Positions 1 to 7,516 of a stretch of DNA of 22,928 nt are shown in pieces (the first letter of the stretch is position 1; every line of letters begins with the position of its first letter). A model generated the notes under the pieces. The model was not told the origin of the DNA and did no database searches. It saw only the letters and a program-made list of their open reading frames with translations. Origin of the DNA: Desulfuromonadales bacterium (GTDB lineage: Bacteria; Desulfobacterota; Desulfuromonadia; Desulfuromonadales; BM103); contig JAUWTX010000007.1 in the NCBI GenBank assembly GCA_030614505.1, positions 1 to 22,928 on the forward strand, in the 5' to 3' direction. The translations under genes and the position numbers were made by a program.

Positions 1-321
1 CTGATTCATGAAGCCGGTGGCTGTGCAGTCCTTGCACATCCGCCGTTTATCAATGTCAGCGATGAACAACTCTCGGAGTTGCTTGACGAGTTTATTGTCC
101 TAGGCCTTGATGGCCTGGAGGCTTACAGCTCCAGTGCCGGGAACGATGGCATCGATCGTTACATCACCATGGCGCGCAGGAAGGGCTTGATAGTGACTGG
201 CGGCTCTGATTTTCACCAGCCGGTCAAGGGTGGGGTCGTCATGGGGACCGGTCGGGGTAATCTGAAGATTCCGTATCGCTGTGTTGAGGAGATCAGGGGC
301 GCAGGCAAACGAAAGAAGTAA
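1..321 (+). CDS. PHP-domain metal-dependent phosphoesterase, C-terminal part (5' end outside window)
   Basis: The reading frame is open from base 1, so the gene begins upstream of the window; about 106 residues are visible. Two hallmarks of the C-terminal half of PHP-domain phosphoesterases are present: AGGCAVLAHP near residues 5-14 and TGGSDFH near residues 67-73, both supplying metal-binding His/Asp. Between them is GLDGLEAY, typical of the family members that hydrolyse nucleoside bisphosphates or short RNA (YciV/RNase AM-like and TrpH-like proteins). The protein ends in a basic tail (GAGKRKK). Exact substrate cannot be told from this fragment. The family call is firm; the function is inference. 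No terminator is visible after the stop. Confidence 0.85.
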   Translation: MIHEAGGCAVLAHPPFINVSDEQLSELLDEFIVLGLDGLEAYSSSAGNDGIDRYITMARRKGLIVTGGSDFHQPVKGGVVMGTGRGNLKIPYRCVEEIRGAGKRKK

Positions 322-325
322 TAAC

Positions 326-355
326 TTGTTTTTTAATTCTTAATCATGATAGATT
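326..355 (+). promoter_or_regulatory. possible sigma70 promoter for the secreted repeat protein
   Basis: TTGTTT (326-331) is followed after 18 bases by TAGATT (350-355) in an AT-rich gap between the PHP gene and the gene at 408. The hexamers are only moderate matches, so this is a weak prediction. Confidence 0.25.
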
Positions 356-407
356 TACTCATGTTTCCATATATTCATTCTTCCCAATAGACAGAACGGA
401 CATACAA

Positions 408-1202
408 ATGAATTGTTTTAAACTCCAAAATATCGCAATTGCGACTTCTATTCTCGCACTTCTTTTCCTGTCCTCTTTTGTCTGGGCCATGGCGGAAACA
501 CCGCAAGAGCCAGAAATTGTTCTACCGGAAGGTGTTTTGAATGCGCCGCAAATTAAACAGCTTTTCACCGGTAAAACCGTGGCTGCTACAGTTGAAAACA
601 AAGACCAGGAGAAGGTCTTTTACTTTGGCAAGAATGGCAAGATGCGCCAGGTCAGGGATGGCTGGCAGAGGAATGGGACCTGGGATGTCAGGGAGGATGG
701 CCGACTCTGTGTCGATCTTAAAGGGTCTCGCCGCGATTGCCGGATGATCGTCAAACAGGGCAACAAATTCAGGCAATATGCTGTGAAAAAGGATGGCAAC
801 CACCGTTATGAAATAACTTATGACACCTTCTACAATGGTGAGCAGTTGGCGAAAATATCAAAGAAGCCGATTCTGCCCAAGGGCACACAGAAGCGTAAGG
901 GTATTGTCAAACTTTTTTCCGGGATGACTGTCGAATCGGTAACCGCCAGTAAGGGGCGGGTCAGTCAGACCTATTACGACCCGGATGGTTCGCTTGTACA
1001 ACTTCGTTCTGGAGTGGAACGGTCCGGTAAGTGGCGGGTCAACAAGAATGACAGAATGTGCTTGCAGATGGAGGGACTCGAGAAAAAATGTCGGATTATT
1101 GTCAAGGAAGATGGTGAGATCAGAAAATATATCGTCAAGAAAAACAGTCGACACCAGCATAGTGTCTCTTATCGTAACTTTTTGCAGGGTAAGAGGTTCT
1201 GA
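408..1202 (+). CDS. secreted protein with two tandem Cys-paired modules, function unknown
   Basis: A Sec signal peptide is clear (hydrophobic residues about 9-27, ending near VWAMA), so the mature protein is periplasmic or exported. The rest is two copies of one module of about 99 residues, at 49-147 and 166-264. Each copy runs: LF(T/S)G.TV, an aromatic strand (FYF / TYY), a turn with DG or NG, a G.W.V strand, one Cys, nine residues, a second Cys, (M/I)IVK, and ends in a Y..F..G(E/K) segment. The Cys pairs are C101/C111 and C218/C228 and probably form one disulfide per module. Basic residues are enriched. I recognise no characterised family with certainty; the 'LFsGkTv' opening resembles small secreted beta-rich domains of the DUF995 type. 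A GGA about seven bases before the ATG is a weak RBS. The gene ends at a strong terminator. Confidence 0.8.
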   Translation: MNCFKLQNIAIATSILALLFLSSFVWAMAETPQEPEIVLPEGVLNAPQIKQLFTGKTVAATVENKDQEKVFYFGKNGKMRQVRDGWQRNGTWDVREDGRLCVDLKGSRRDCRMIVKQGNKFRQYAVKKDGNHRYEITYDTFYNGEQLAKISKKPILPKGTQKRKGIVKLFSGMTVESVTASKGRVSQTYYDPDGSLVQLRSGVERSGKWRVNKNDRMCLQMEGLEKKCRIIVKEDGEIRKYIVKKNSRHQHSVSYRNFLQGKRF

Positions 1203-1219
1203 AAGTTGATATATACGTG

Positions 1220-1255
1220 AAAAGGCCCATCCGATATTTCGGATGGGCCTTTTTT
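1220..1255. terminator. bidirectional Rho-independent terminator between convergent genes
   Basis: An 11-bp perfect stem (AGGCCCATCCG, 1223-1233, with CGGATGGGCCT, 1240-1250) closes a 6-base loop. It has A's before and T's after, so it works on both strands. It serves the plus-strand gene ending at 1202 and the minus-strand gene whose stop is at 1254. Confidence 0.92.
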
Positions 1256-2060
1256 ATTCTTGATCTTCAAACAGAAAGTCAAAAATCTGTTCGGCGAAGG
1301 ATGGATGCCCCATGTAGCTTTCATAGGCGTGGCTGGCATTCGGGATACTCTCCAGTCGAAAGTCGGCGGAAATATCATAAGAACGTGCCAGATTGCGATT
1401 GGCGCTGACCCAACGCTCTGCACGCTCAATCCGGTTCAAACCCTGAAATGAATCGATTTCCCGAGCTTTGTTGAGATCCTTGTCGCGCAGGTCATCCTCT
1501 TCTCCAGTCATGACAATGGTTGGAATCTGCAGAAATTTTTCCAGAGAAAACGTCAGATGCGGCCAAGCCTTGGTTGCTTTCAAGCCGAATGGATATTTAC
1601 GGTCGGGATCGGGGAAAGTGTACCAACCCGGTGCGGCGAGAACCATCCTGGCAACCCGCTTTGGGTAGAACATGGCATAACGGTGGACAAACTGACCGCC
1701 GCCGGAAAAACCGAACATCCGCATCGGTGCCGGCGTAACATCGAGCCACTCGTGAACGTCCTGCAAGATGTGGTCAAAAGCCATGTCAGCGCGTTGCTGT
1801 TTAACATTGGTGCCGAGTTGCTGATAGTGAGGGGAACTCTCTTTCAAAAAGAGCGGCGCAACCAGAATAGTCCCGTGTCGTTCCGCCTGGGTGATAAAGC
1901 CCTGGATATGTTCTTCAGCATTGCGAGAAATACCGTGGATGGTATAAAAAATTTTGTTGCCTCCCAGATAAGTCTCTGGAATATAGACAAAATAATTCAT
2001 CTGCGACATGCCATGGATAGTCCGGCGATGAATCTTGCCCGGTTGTAGTGTGTTGGTCAT
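1254..2060 (-). CDS. alpha/beta hydrolase (esterase / PHB-depolymerase-like)
   Basis: The 268-residue protein has the fold's signature features in order: an oxyanion-type strand IHGISRN (41-47), the nucleophile elbow GFSGGGQF with Ser119, an acid candidate in TGEEDD (Asp189/190) and the catalytic His244 in SHAYESY. The GFSGGG elbow and the overall length fit the esterase/PHB-depolymerase (LpqC-like) branch. There is no signal peptide, so it should be cytoplasmic. It starts 12 bases after the stop of the ABC transporter and is the last gene of a three-gene minus-strand operon. A role in processing a substrate or product of that transporter is inference. Substrate is not predictable from sequence. 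Confidence 0.88.
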   Translation of the reverse strand: MTNTLQPGKIHRRTIHGMSQMNYFVYIPETYLGGNKIFYTIHGISRNAEEHIQGFITQAERHGTILVAPLFLKESSPHYQQLGTNVKQQRADMAFDHILQDVHEWLDVTPAPMRMFGFSGGGQFVHRYAMFYPKRVARMVLAAPGWYTFPDPDRKYPFGLKATKAWPHLTFSLEKFLQIPTIVMTGEEDDLRDKDLNKAREIDSFQGLNRIERAERWVSANRNLARSYDISADFRLESIPNASHAYESYMGHPSFAEQIFDFLFEDQE

Positions 2061-2072
2061 GATTGATTCCCC

Positions 2073-3782
2073 TTATGAAATGACAGCAGACATCTGTATT
2101 TCTGCCTTCTTGTCGCTTACAATGGCGGCTTGCAGCTTGCCGTTTGCCAGGTGCCAGTAGTGATCAGCCATAGACAGACGCTCTTCGAAGCGACTGACCA
2201 TCAGCACAGTCCCGGGGAAACTCCGCAAGACCTCCTCAAATACTTTGATCGCCTGCTGATCGAGGTTGGCATCGATTTCATCGACAATCAAAATGGCCGG
2301 TTGGCCAAGCAAGGCGCGAGCGAGTGCCAGCTTGTGACGTTGGCCAAGGGATAGATTCTCGCCACCTTCCTTGATACGAAAATCCTCTCCACCCGGCAAT
2401 TGGGACAACAAATCATCAATTTTACAGAGGCGATGAACTCTCTCCAGCTCCTCAGTCGATGCATCAGGCTTCCGATAACGTAGATTGTAACGCACCGATC
2501 CTCTGAGCAGCGGCAGGTCCGGACTGACGATTCCGATGGCTCCGCGGACTGAGGTCAGGTTGCAGCGCCTGATATCCTGACCATCAATCAGGACCTTGCC
2601 ACGGTCTGGATCAACCAGTCTGGCAATCACCTGCAACAAGGTGGATTTGCCGGCACCATTATCACCGAGGATAGCCAGATGAGCTCCACCGGGAATTGTC
2701 CCTGACAGATTCTTGAGGACCCCACGGATACGTATCTTATGCAACTCTATCCTGCCCTCCCTGCAAATCAGTGAGGGCAGGTTTGATGAGCGACCGCGAA
2801 GTTGTTTGGTATCCATAAATTCCAGGATCTTCTGTTTTGAAACCAAGTAAGCCTGTAGGTATTCATGAACTCTGCCCAGATCATTGAAGGCCGTTGAGAG
2901 GAAGCCAACCACCGCCATTGCGGCGACAACATTCCCTGCAGTGGTCAGGTTGCGAAAAACTTCCAGAGAGCCGAGGGAAAGGATCGCTGCCATTGACAGT
3001 GCTGTAGCTCCCTCGTTGACTATGCGCATTCCTGCCGAAGCGCTGGCACGTTCAATCATCGCCTCACTCAAGTGCTGGCTCTGTTTTTTGAAGCGGCGGC
3101 GCTCACGTCGGCGCTGGTTGAAAGCCTGGATGACAATATATGAACGGATCTTTTCGTTAATGTTCCCGGCCAGATGGCCTCGTCGACGTCGCGCCTCAAC
3201 AATGACGTGGTGCATATATGGCCCCATCCTGAGGTTCCAGGCCAAGCCGAGAGACAGGATGGATATTGCACAGAGTGCAAGGTAGAGATCGAGGTAAGCG
3301 AGAACGCTAAGGGACGCTATCGTGACAATCACAGAGACAACGATTCGCGCCAGGCCGAGACTTACCCAACGACGGATCGCCGAGAGATCGCTGACAAAGC
3401 GCAGCATTGATGAGCCGGTACTGCGGTTGCTGAGTGCACGGGGAGAAAAGCTGCTCATGCGGTCAAAAACGGCCAAACGAACCTGGTGGATATAGTTCTG
3501 CCCAAGCCGTTCCGCATCCACCTTTTCGGTGAAACGCAACCATGCAGCCAGACCGGTACAGCCCATCAGGCCGAGGGCAAAGAGGACTATTTCCCAGACC
3601 TGTGAGATGTCAAACATATGAACTTCAGGATCATCAAATTCCGAGTTGAGCAAGACGTTGAAGGCATGTCTTACCAGCAGCATGGAACCGATAATGGTCG
3701 CTGCCTGCAGGGCGCCATTGGCAATCAGTCGTATAAACAGCCTGCGCCTGGCTTCAGAAAAGATGACGGGCAGTTGGTTCAT
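2073..3782 (-). CDS. ABC exporter half-transporter (TMD-NBD fusion) with altered Q- and H-loops
   Basis: The 569-residue protein has an N-terminal transmembrane domain (about 15-320, helices near 20-37, 65-82, 143-163, 165-182, 257-297) and a C-terminal ATPase domain (about 345-555). Walker A is GDNGAGKST (373-381), the signature is LSLGQ (477-481) and Walker B is ILIVDE with catalytic Glu502. Two conserved positions are changed: the Q-loop reads GIVSPDLPLL (Pro421 where Gln is expected) and the switch reads LMVSRFEE (Arg531 where His is expected). The layout is that of MsbA/CydCD-type exporters, which work as dimers. The ATG overlaps the TGA of the upstream P-loop gene by four bases, so the two are translationally coupled. 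The transported substrate is unknown. Confidence 0.9.
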   Translation of the reverse strand: MNQLPVIFSEARRRLFIRLIANGALQAATIIGSMLLVRHAFNVLLNSEFDDPEVHMFDISQVWEIVLFALGLMGCTGLAAWLRFTEKVDAERLGQNYIHQVRLAVFDRMSSFSPRALSNRSTGSSMLRFVSDLSAIRRWVSLGLARIVVSVIVTIASLSVLAYLDLYLALCAISILSLGLAWNLRMGPYMHHVIVEARRRRGHLAGNINEKIRSYIVIQAFNQRRRERRRFKKQSQHLSEAMIERASASAGMRIVNEGATALSMAAILSLGSLEVFRNLTTAGNVVAAMAVVGFLSTAFNDLGRVHEYLQAYLVSKQKILEFMDTKQLRGRSSNLPSLICREGRIELHKIRIRGVLKNLSGTIPGGAHLAILGDNGAGKSTLLQVIARLVDPDRGKVLIDGQDIRRCNLTSVRGAIGIVSPDLPLLRGSVRYNLRYRKPDASTEELERVHRLCKIDDLLSQLPGGEDFRIKEGGENLSLGQRHKLALARALLGQPAILIVDEIDANLDQQAIKVFEEVLRSFPGTVLMVSRFEERLSMADHYWHLANGKLQAAIVSDKKAEIQMSAVIS

Positions 3783-4870
3783 CCCTGCCTCTTGTCGGTA
3801 GCCGCCAACTGGTTCTGACGTCTGAAGTTAAGGCAGTTATAGATGTAGCTGGAAACACTGGGACGAGCCAGTGCCCCCGTATGGTAGACAGGCAGGCCGC
3901 AGATGTCTTCAGCTTCACGCTGTGCGAGAGGTGATGAGGTCAAAACACCGGTGATGGCAAAAACCGGTAACTGGCGCGCCGTCAGCCAGGAAACACCGGC
4001 CTGAGCGCCAAGAGCGTCATTTGCTGCGAAGATGACTCCATCGGCCCAGTTGGTGAACGATGGCGTGGCAAAAAGACGGGAGGTTTCCCGTTGTAGCAGA
4101 CCGTCGGCAACCTCAATAATGATGACGTCCGGTTGGGTCGCAGCCATTTGCGAACCAAGGGTCATGACGATATCAAGCAGCACGTCACGGTTGACCCGGT
4201 AGGTTGAGACGTAACCAGCGTCAATAAAGTCAAAGACCGGGCTGGCACCGGCATCAACCAGGGCACGATAGTCGGCACCGGCTCCGGTGCCTGTAAACTT
4301 GGCTGCGGCAACCTTGATCTTCTGGCGAACGAAACCTTTAACCAGGTTGGCGCAGGCCGTTGTCTTCCCCGAGTTCATTGATGTCCCGGCCACGACCAGA
4401 ACCAATGGATCCGGTTCGATCTGGTCTGCTTTCGGCAGACGCGATGTGCTTAAGTTGATACGGTGTCCATCTTGGTCTGCAAGTAGCCCCAGAGGAGTGA
4501 TGCGGGTTGCCGATTTGACTTTGTCGTGACGGTTCAGCAGGCGGGCGGCAACGCCACCGGCGGCAACCAGACGGCAGGCACCAAGATGATCGGGCACGAT
4601 CCCTTCAAACTGGTCCGGAGCGTAGCGGTTGCCGTAGACAACCACGATCTCATCCCCTTCAAAGAGTGTAGCTCGACGGCTGCTGACCAGTTCCAGTTTC
4701 TTATGCTGTCCCAGTTCTTCCACCCGTGCCAGTAATAGATCTCCGGCTTCAGGGCAGAGTGAGCCGCGGAGTAGTTGCATTGGTTGTTGTTGCTTTATCC
4801 TGCGGGTAGTATAAGCCCACTTGGCTTGTTCGAGACGTTGAATTGATAAAGGTTCAAACTGTAGTTCCAT
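3779..4870 (-). CDS. P-loop NTPase, dethiobiotin-synthetase/MobB-like C-terminal domain, unknown function
   Basis: I chose the ATG at 4870 because GGGGGA lies just upstream; an in-frame ATG at 4903 (11 residues longer) has no visible RBS. With this start the protein has 363 residues. Residues 1-150 form a beta-rich domain without a name I recognise (GDEIVVVYGNRYAPDQFEG in its centre). Residues 157-345 form a P-loop domain: VAGTSMNSGKTT (160-171) is a Walker A of the dethiobiotin-synthetase/DUF1611 type, KFTGTGAGAD (191-200) could be the switch region, and IIIEVADG (250-257) is the Walker B-like strand. It heads the operon and overlaps the ABC exporter gene by ATGA. That coupling suggests it makes or activates what the exporter moves, or regulates the exporter; this is inference. 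Confidence 0.8.
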   Translation of the reverse strand: MELQFEPLSIQRLEQAKWAYTTRRIKQQQPMQLLRGSLCPEAGDLLLARVEELGQHKKLELVSSRRATLFEGDEIVVVYGNRYAPDQFEGIVPDHLGACRLVAAGGVAARLLNRHDKVKSATRITPLGLLADQDGHRINLSTSRLPKADQIEPDPLVLVVAGTSMNSGKTTACANLVKGFVRQKIKVAAAKFTGTGAGADYRALVDAGASPVFDFIDAGYVSTYRVNRDVLLDIVMTLGSQMAATQPDVIIIEVADGLLQRETSRLFATPSFTNWADGVIFAANDALGAQAGVSWLTARQLPVFAITGVLTSSPLAQREAEDICGLPVYHTGALARPSVSSYIYNCLNFRRQNQLAATDKRQG

Positions 4871-4946
4871 TGATCCCCCATTATGGAAAGGTGTACGATG
4901 CATAAAGTTTGTTCGGAAAGGAGACTTGAAAAGTCAACTTTAAAGA

Positions 4947-4975
4947 ATACTACCTTGATTCTATCGAGATGACAA
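4947..4975 (-). promoter_or_regulatory. sigma70-type promoter for the P-loop/ABC/hydrolase operon
   Basis: On the minus strand TTGTCA (4970-4975) and TAGTAT (4947-4952) are separated by exactly 17 bases. The expected transcription start near 4940 would give a 70-base leader to the ATG at 4870. It lies between the operon and mntP and faces the operon. Confidence 0.55.
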
Positions 4976-5013
4976 GGTGCCGGGGTGCTTTATCCAAGGT
5001 TATATACAGGAAA

Positions 5014-5574
5014 TTATCCGGTCAGATGTTCGACCAGAATCCTGGTGCCGATGGCAATGAGTACCAAGCCGCCGAATATTTCCACTCGGGATCCCCAGCG
5101 ATCGCCGATTCGACCACCCAGCAACATGCCAATGACAGTAAGGACACCTGCAACCAGACCGATCACCAGAGATGGCATCCAGATGGAGACACCGATGACA
5201 CTCAGCGAAAAACCGATCGCGAGGGCATCAATGCTGGTGGCAATGGAGAGTAGAATCAGGCTTAGCCCCCTGGTTGGATCACGGTCTTCAGCCTTTTCTT
5301 CCGTGCTGAAGGCTTCGTGAATCATGCGGCCACCAACCATGGCCAGCAAACTGAACGCGAGCCAGTGGTCCCAGGCTGAAACCCACTGTACGATGGTTTG
5401 TCCGGCCAGCCATCCGATCACCGGCATCAGGGCCTGGAAGAGCCCGAAGTGGAAGCCAAGGCGAAACAGGTGACGCCCGGTCAGGCGCGTCAGGACAGCA
5501 CCGGTGCCGAGAGCGACCGCAAAGGCATCCATTGCCAGGGCCATGGCCAGACCGAGTAAGGTTATGGCATCCAT
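5014..5574 (-). CDS. mntP: MntP-family manganese efflux pump
   Basis: The 186-residue, almost wholly hydrophobic protein fits MntP (formerly DUF204/YebN) in length and pattern. It has six predicted helices arranged as two halves, each carrying the family's conserved Asp motif: AMAMDAFAVALG-type near 12-23 (ALAMDAFAVALG) and ATSIDALAIGFS near 111-122. These acidic residues in helices 1 and 4 are needed for Mn2+ transport in characterised members. The protein acts in the inner membrane, exporting excess Mn(II). The start is fixed by MDAITLLGLA; the RBS (TGGAAAA) is weak. In other bacteria mntP is controlled by MntR or a yybP-ykoY riboswitch; I could not recognise either in the roughly 200 bases upstream. 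Confidence 0.93.
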   Translation of the reverse strand: MDAITLLGLAMALAMDAFAVALGTGAVLTRLTGRHLFRLGFHFGLFQALMPVIGWLAGQTIVQWVSAWDHWLAFSLLAMVGGRMIHEAFSTEEKAEDRDPTRGLSLILLSIATSIDALAIGFSLSVIGVSIWMPSLVIGLVAGVLTVIGMLLGGRIGDRWGSRVEIFGGLVLIAIGTRILVEHLTG

Positions 5575-5697
5575 TTTGCTTTTCCAGTCATGTTGTGCAT
5601 GAGGCGAGTTATTGGAAAGTTTGGTCCAAGAGCCCGTTCATTGTTAGTCTGATGGGCGGCTAGATGTCAATTGTTTCGCTGGTTCGGCTTCTCCCTC

Positions 5698-5727
5698 TTG
5701 TCTTAAGCATGCACTATTCGTTAGAAT
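5698..5727 (+). promoter_or_regulatory. possible sigma70 promoter for the DsbC-like gene
   Basis: TTGTCT (5698-5703) and TAGAAT (5722-5727) are separated by 18 bases, placing the transcript start near 5734, about 45 bases before the chosen ATG. It lies in the divergent gap between mntP and the DsbC-like gene. Confidence 0.4.
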
Positions 5728-5778
5728 ACATTCTTGTGTTGTCAAATAACTGTCGGTTTAATTACCAGAGAAAGACGG

Positions 5779-6567
5779 ATGATCATGCGCTCATTACTTA
5801 TTTTTATCTTGCTGCTTTTTGTTACGAACAATTCTTTTGCCATGCCTGCTGATGGCTGCGGTGCAGGTTCCTGCGCCGATTGTCACAGCATCACCTTGGA
5901 GGAAACCGAGCAACTTCTCGGTAGTATGGTTGATAAGGTCAATCGCGTGGAGTTTGCAGAAGTTCCTGGTATGTGGGTGGCAGAAGTGGAAAAGGGCCAG
6001 AAGAAGCTGCCGGTCTATATTGATTTTTCCAAACAGTACCTCTTTACCGGTAATGTGCTCCGCTTGAATGACAAGAAAAATCTTACTCGTCAGCGCAGTG
6101 CTCGTATGAACAAGGTCGATGTTAGCAGCATCCCTTTGCAGGATGCGCTTCTCCTTGGCAAGTCGTCAGCTAAAACCAAGGTGATTGTTTTTACCGATCC
6201 GGAGTGTCCTTATTGCAAAAAGCTCCATACCGAACTCAAAGAAGTTGTTCGGCGTGAACCGGACATTGCCTTTCTGATTAAACTCTTCCCACTCAAGATG
6301 CATCCTAATGCTTACGGAACTTCCAAGAGTATTATCTGCAACAATTCAATGGAACTTCTTGAAGTAAGTTTTGCCGGCAAGCCGGTGCCACCGGCAAGTT
6401 GCGATACACAGGCGGTTGATCAGACCCTGGCTCTTGTTGGCGAGCTTGGTATTCGTTCGACCCCGACTCTGGTCCTGACAGACGGGTTGGTTGTTCCCGG
6501 TTACAAAAAGGCTGAAGCACTGCTGGCGTTGATTGGTGAAAATATTGCGCAGCTATCCAAACCATAA
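5779..6567 (+). CDS. DsbC/DsbG-like periplasmic thiol-disulfide protein with N-terminal CxxCH motif
   Basis: I start at the ATG giving MIMRSLLIFILLLF, a good signal peptide (1-21); the longer open frame from 5734 would bury it. The C-terminal domain (about 125-258) is thioredoxin-like: the active site is CPYC (143-146) preceded by FTDPE, and the cis-proline motif is STPT (Pro229). Residues 40-110 resemble the DsbC dimerisation region, with the LNDKKNLT segment typical of this family. Two further Cys (187, 208) could form the structural disulfide. Just after the signal peptide lies GCGAGSCADCH (26-36), containing a CxxCH sequence that in other proteins marks covalent haem c attachment. The likely role is disulfide isomerisation or reduction, perhaps for multihaem cytochromes; the haem idea is unproven. 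Confidence 0.87.
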   Translation: MIMRSLLIFILLLFVTNNSFAMPADGCGAGSCADCHSITLEETEQLLGSMVDKVNRVEFAEVPGMWVAEVEKGQKKLPVYIDFSKQYLFTGNVLRLNDKKNLTRQRSARMNKVDVSSIPLQDALLLGKSSAKTKVIVFTDPECPYCKKLHTELKEVVRREPDIAFLIKLFPLKMHPNAYGTSKSIICNNSMELLEVSFAGKPVPPASCDTQAVDQTLALVGELGIRSTPTLVLTDGLVVPGYKKAEALLALIGENIAQLSKP

Positions 6568-6648
6568 ATTATTGCGGCTAAGCCTTGCTTTCAGCTCATC
6601 TATCTGGTAAGAAAGCTACCGTATATAAATTCTGAGGAGGCATGATTC

Positions 6649-7416
6649 ATGGGTTTGATGGATGGCAAGCGCGGCGTCATTTTCGGTGTCGCTAACAATA
6701 GAAGTATCGCCTGGGGTGTTGCCCAGCAACTGAACGAAGCTGGTGCTGAACTGGCTTTTACCTATCTGAATGAAGCTCTGGAAAAGCGTGTGCGTCCCCT
6801 GGCTGAAAGCTTGGGCTCCAAGGTCATTCTGCCGTGCGATGTTGGTTCTGATGATGAGATCGCCGCTGTTTTTAAAGAGCTTGAACAGCAGTGGGGAACA
6901 ATTGATTTTGTCGTTCATGCGGTTGCTTTTGCCAATCGGGATGAGCTGAAGAAGCCCTTCACTCTGACCAGTCGCGAAGGTTTCGCACTAGCCATGGATA
7001 TCAGCGCCTATTCGCTGGTTGCAATGACCCGTTATGCTCAGCCATTGATGTCGGATGGTGGCAGCATCGTCACCATGAGCTACCTTGGTGCCATGATGGC
7101 TGTTCCCGGCTACGGAGTGATGGGCGTAGCCAAGGCTGCTCTGGAGTCCTCGGTTCGTTACCTGGCTGCCGAGCTTGGCTCCCAGAAGATACGGGTCAAC
7201 GCAGTCTCCGCCGGGCCGATCAAAACTCTGGCTGCATCCGGTGTCGGCAACTTCAACGAAAAGCTGCATATCATGGAGACACGCAGTCCGTTGCGGCGAA
7301 CTGTGAGCCAGGAGGAAGTCGGCAAGGCAAGTCTTTATCTGCTCTCTGATCTCGCTTCCGGAGTTACCGGCGAAGTTCACTATGTCGATGGCGGCTTCAA
7401 TATCTCGGCGGAATGA
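6649..7416 (+). CDS. fabI: enoyl-[acyl-carrier-protein] reductase (NADH)
   Basis: This 255-residue short-chain dehydrogenase is full length for FabI, which does the last reduction in each round of fatty-acid elongation. The nucleotide-binding start is GVANNRSIAWG (13-23), the FabI variant of the glycine motif. The catalytic residues sit in MSYLGAMMAVPGYGVMGVAK: Tyr145, Tyr155 and Lys162, with the Y-x6-K spacing that separates FabI from ordinary SDRs. SAGPIKTLAASG (187-198) is the conserved substrate-loop segment, and the C-terminal VDGGFNI is also typical. AGGAGG lies eight bases before the ATG, an excellent RBS. The gene ends at its own terminator. Presence of FabI implies probable sensitivity to FabI inhibitors unless another reductase exists. 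Confidence 0.97.
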   Translation: MGLMDGKRGVIFGVANNRSIAWGVAQQLNEAGAELAFTYLNEALEKRVRPLAESLGSKVILPCDVGSDDEIAAVFKELEQQWGTIDFVVHAVAFANRDELKKPFTLTSREGFALAMDISAYSLVAMTRYAQPLMSDGGSIVTMSYLGAMMAVPGYGVMGVAKAALESSVRYLAAELGSQKIRVNAVSAGPIKTLAASGVGNFNEKLHIMETRSPLRRTVSQEEVGKASLYLLSDLASGVTGEVHYVDGGFNISAE

Positions 7417-7444
7417 TTAACTTCGTGCTAAATGAATAGATATC

Positions 7445-7471
7445 AAAAAAGGCCCTTGTAGGGCCTTTTTT
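7445..7471. terminator. Rho-independent terminator after fabI
   Basis: AAAAAAGGCCC (7445-7455), a TTGTA loop and GGGCCTTTTTT (7461-7471) form a GC stem of five pairs extended by six A-T pairs. It is symmetrical and could act on both strands. It separates fabI from hflX. Confidence 0.88.
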
Positions 7472-7489
7472 GCGTATGGTTATAGAGCT

Positions 7490-7513
7490 ACCACGAACCA
7501 CGCGCCACGGACC
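7490..7513 (+). repeat. three-unit heptamer array overlapping the hflX ribosome-binding region
   Basis: ACCACGA, ACCACGC, GCCACGG, then ACC: three contiguous 7-base units with period exactly 7, ending three bases before the hflX ATG. The units belong to the same family, in inverse orientation, as the array at 11781-11801. The array occupies the place where a Shine-Dalgarno sequence would be. Confidence 0.7.
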
Positions 7514-7516
7514 TTT

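Noticed and set aside
1557..2048. 163-codon ORF on the plus strand opposite the hydrolase gene
   Set aside because: The minus-strand frame has a full catalytic triad and operon context; the plus-strand product has no recognisable motif or RBS.
4871..4903. Longer start of the P-loop gene at 4903
   Set aside because: No RBS precedes it, while GGGGGA precedes the ATG at 4870. The longer form cannot be excluded.
5734..5778. Upstream start of the DsbC-like gene
   Set aside because: It would put MCCQITVGLITRERR before the signal peptide, and it coincides with the predicted transcript start.
5575..5780. yybP-ykoY manganese riboswitch upstream of mntP
   Set aside because: Known for mntP genes elsewhere, but I could not find its conserved core in this gap on the minus strand. 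A covariance-model search would settle it.
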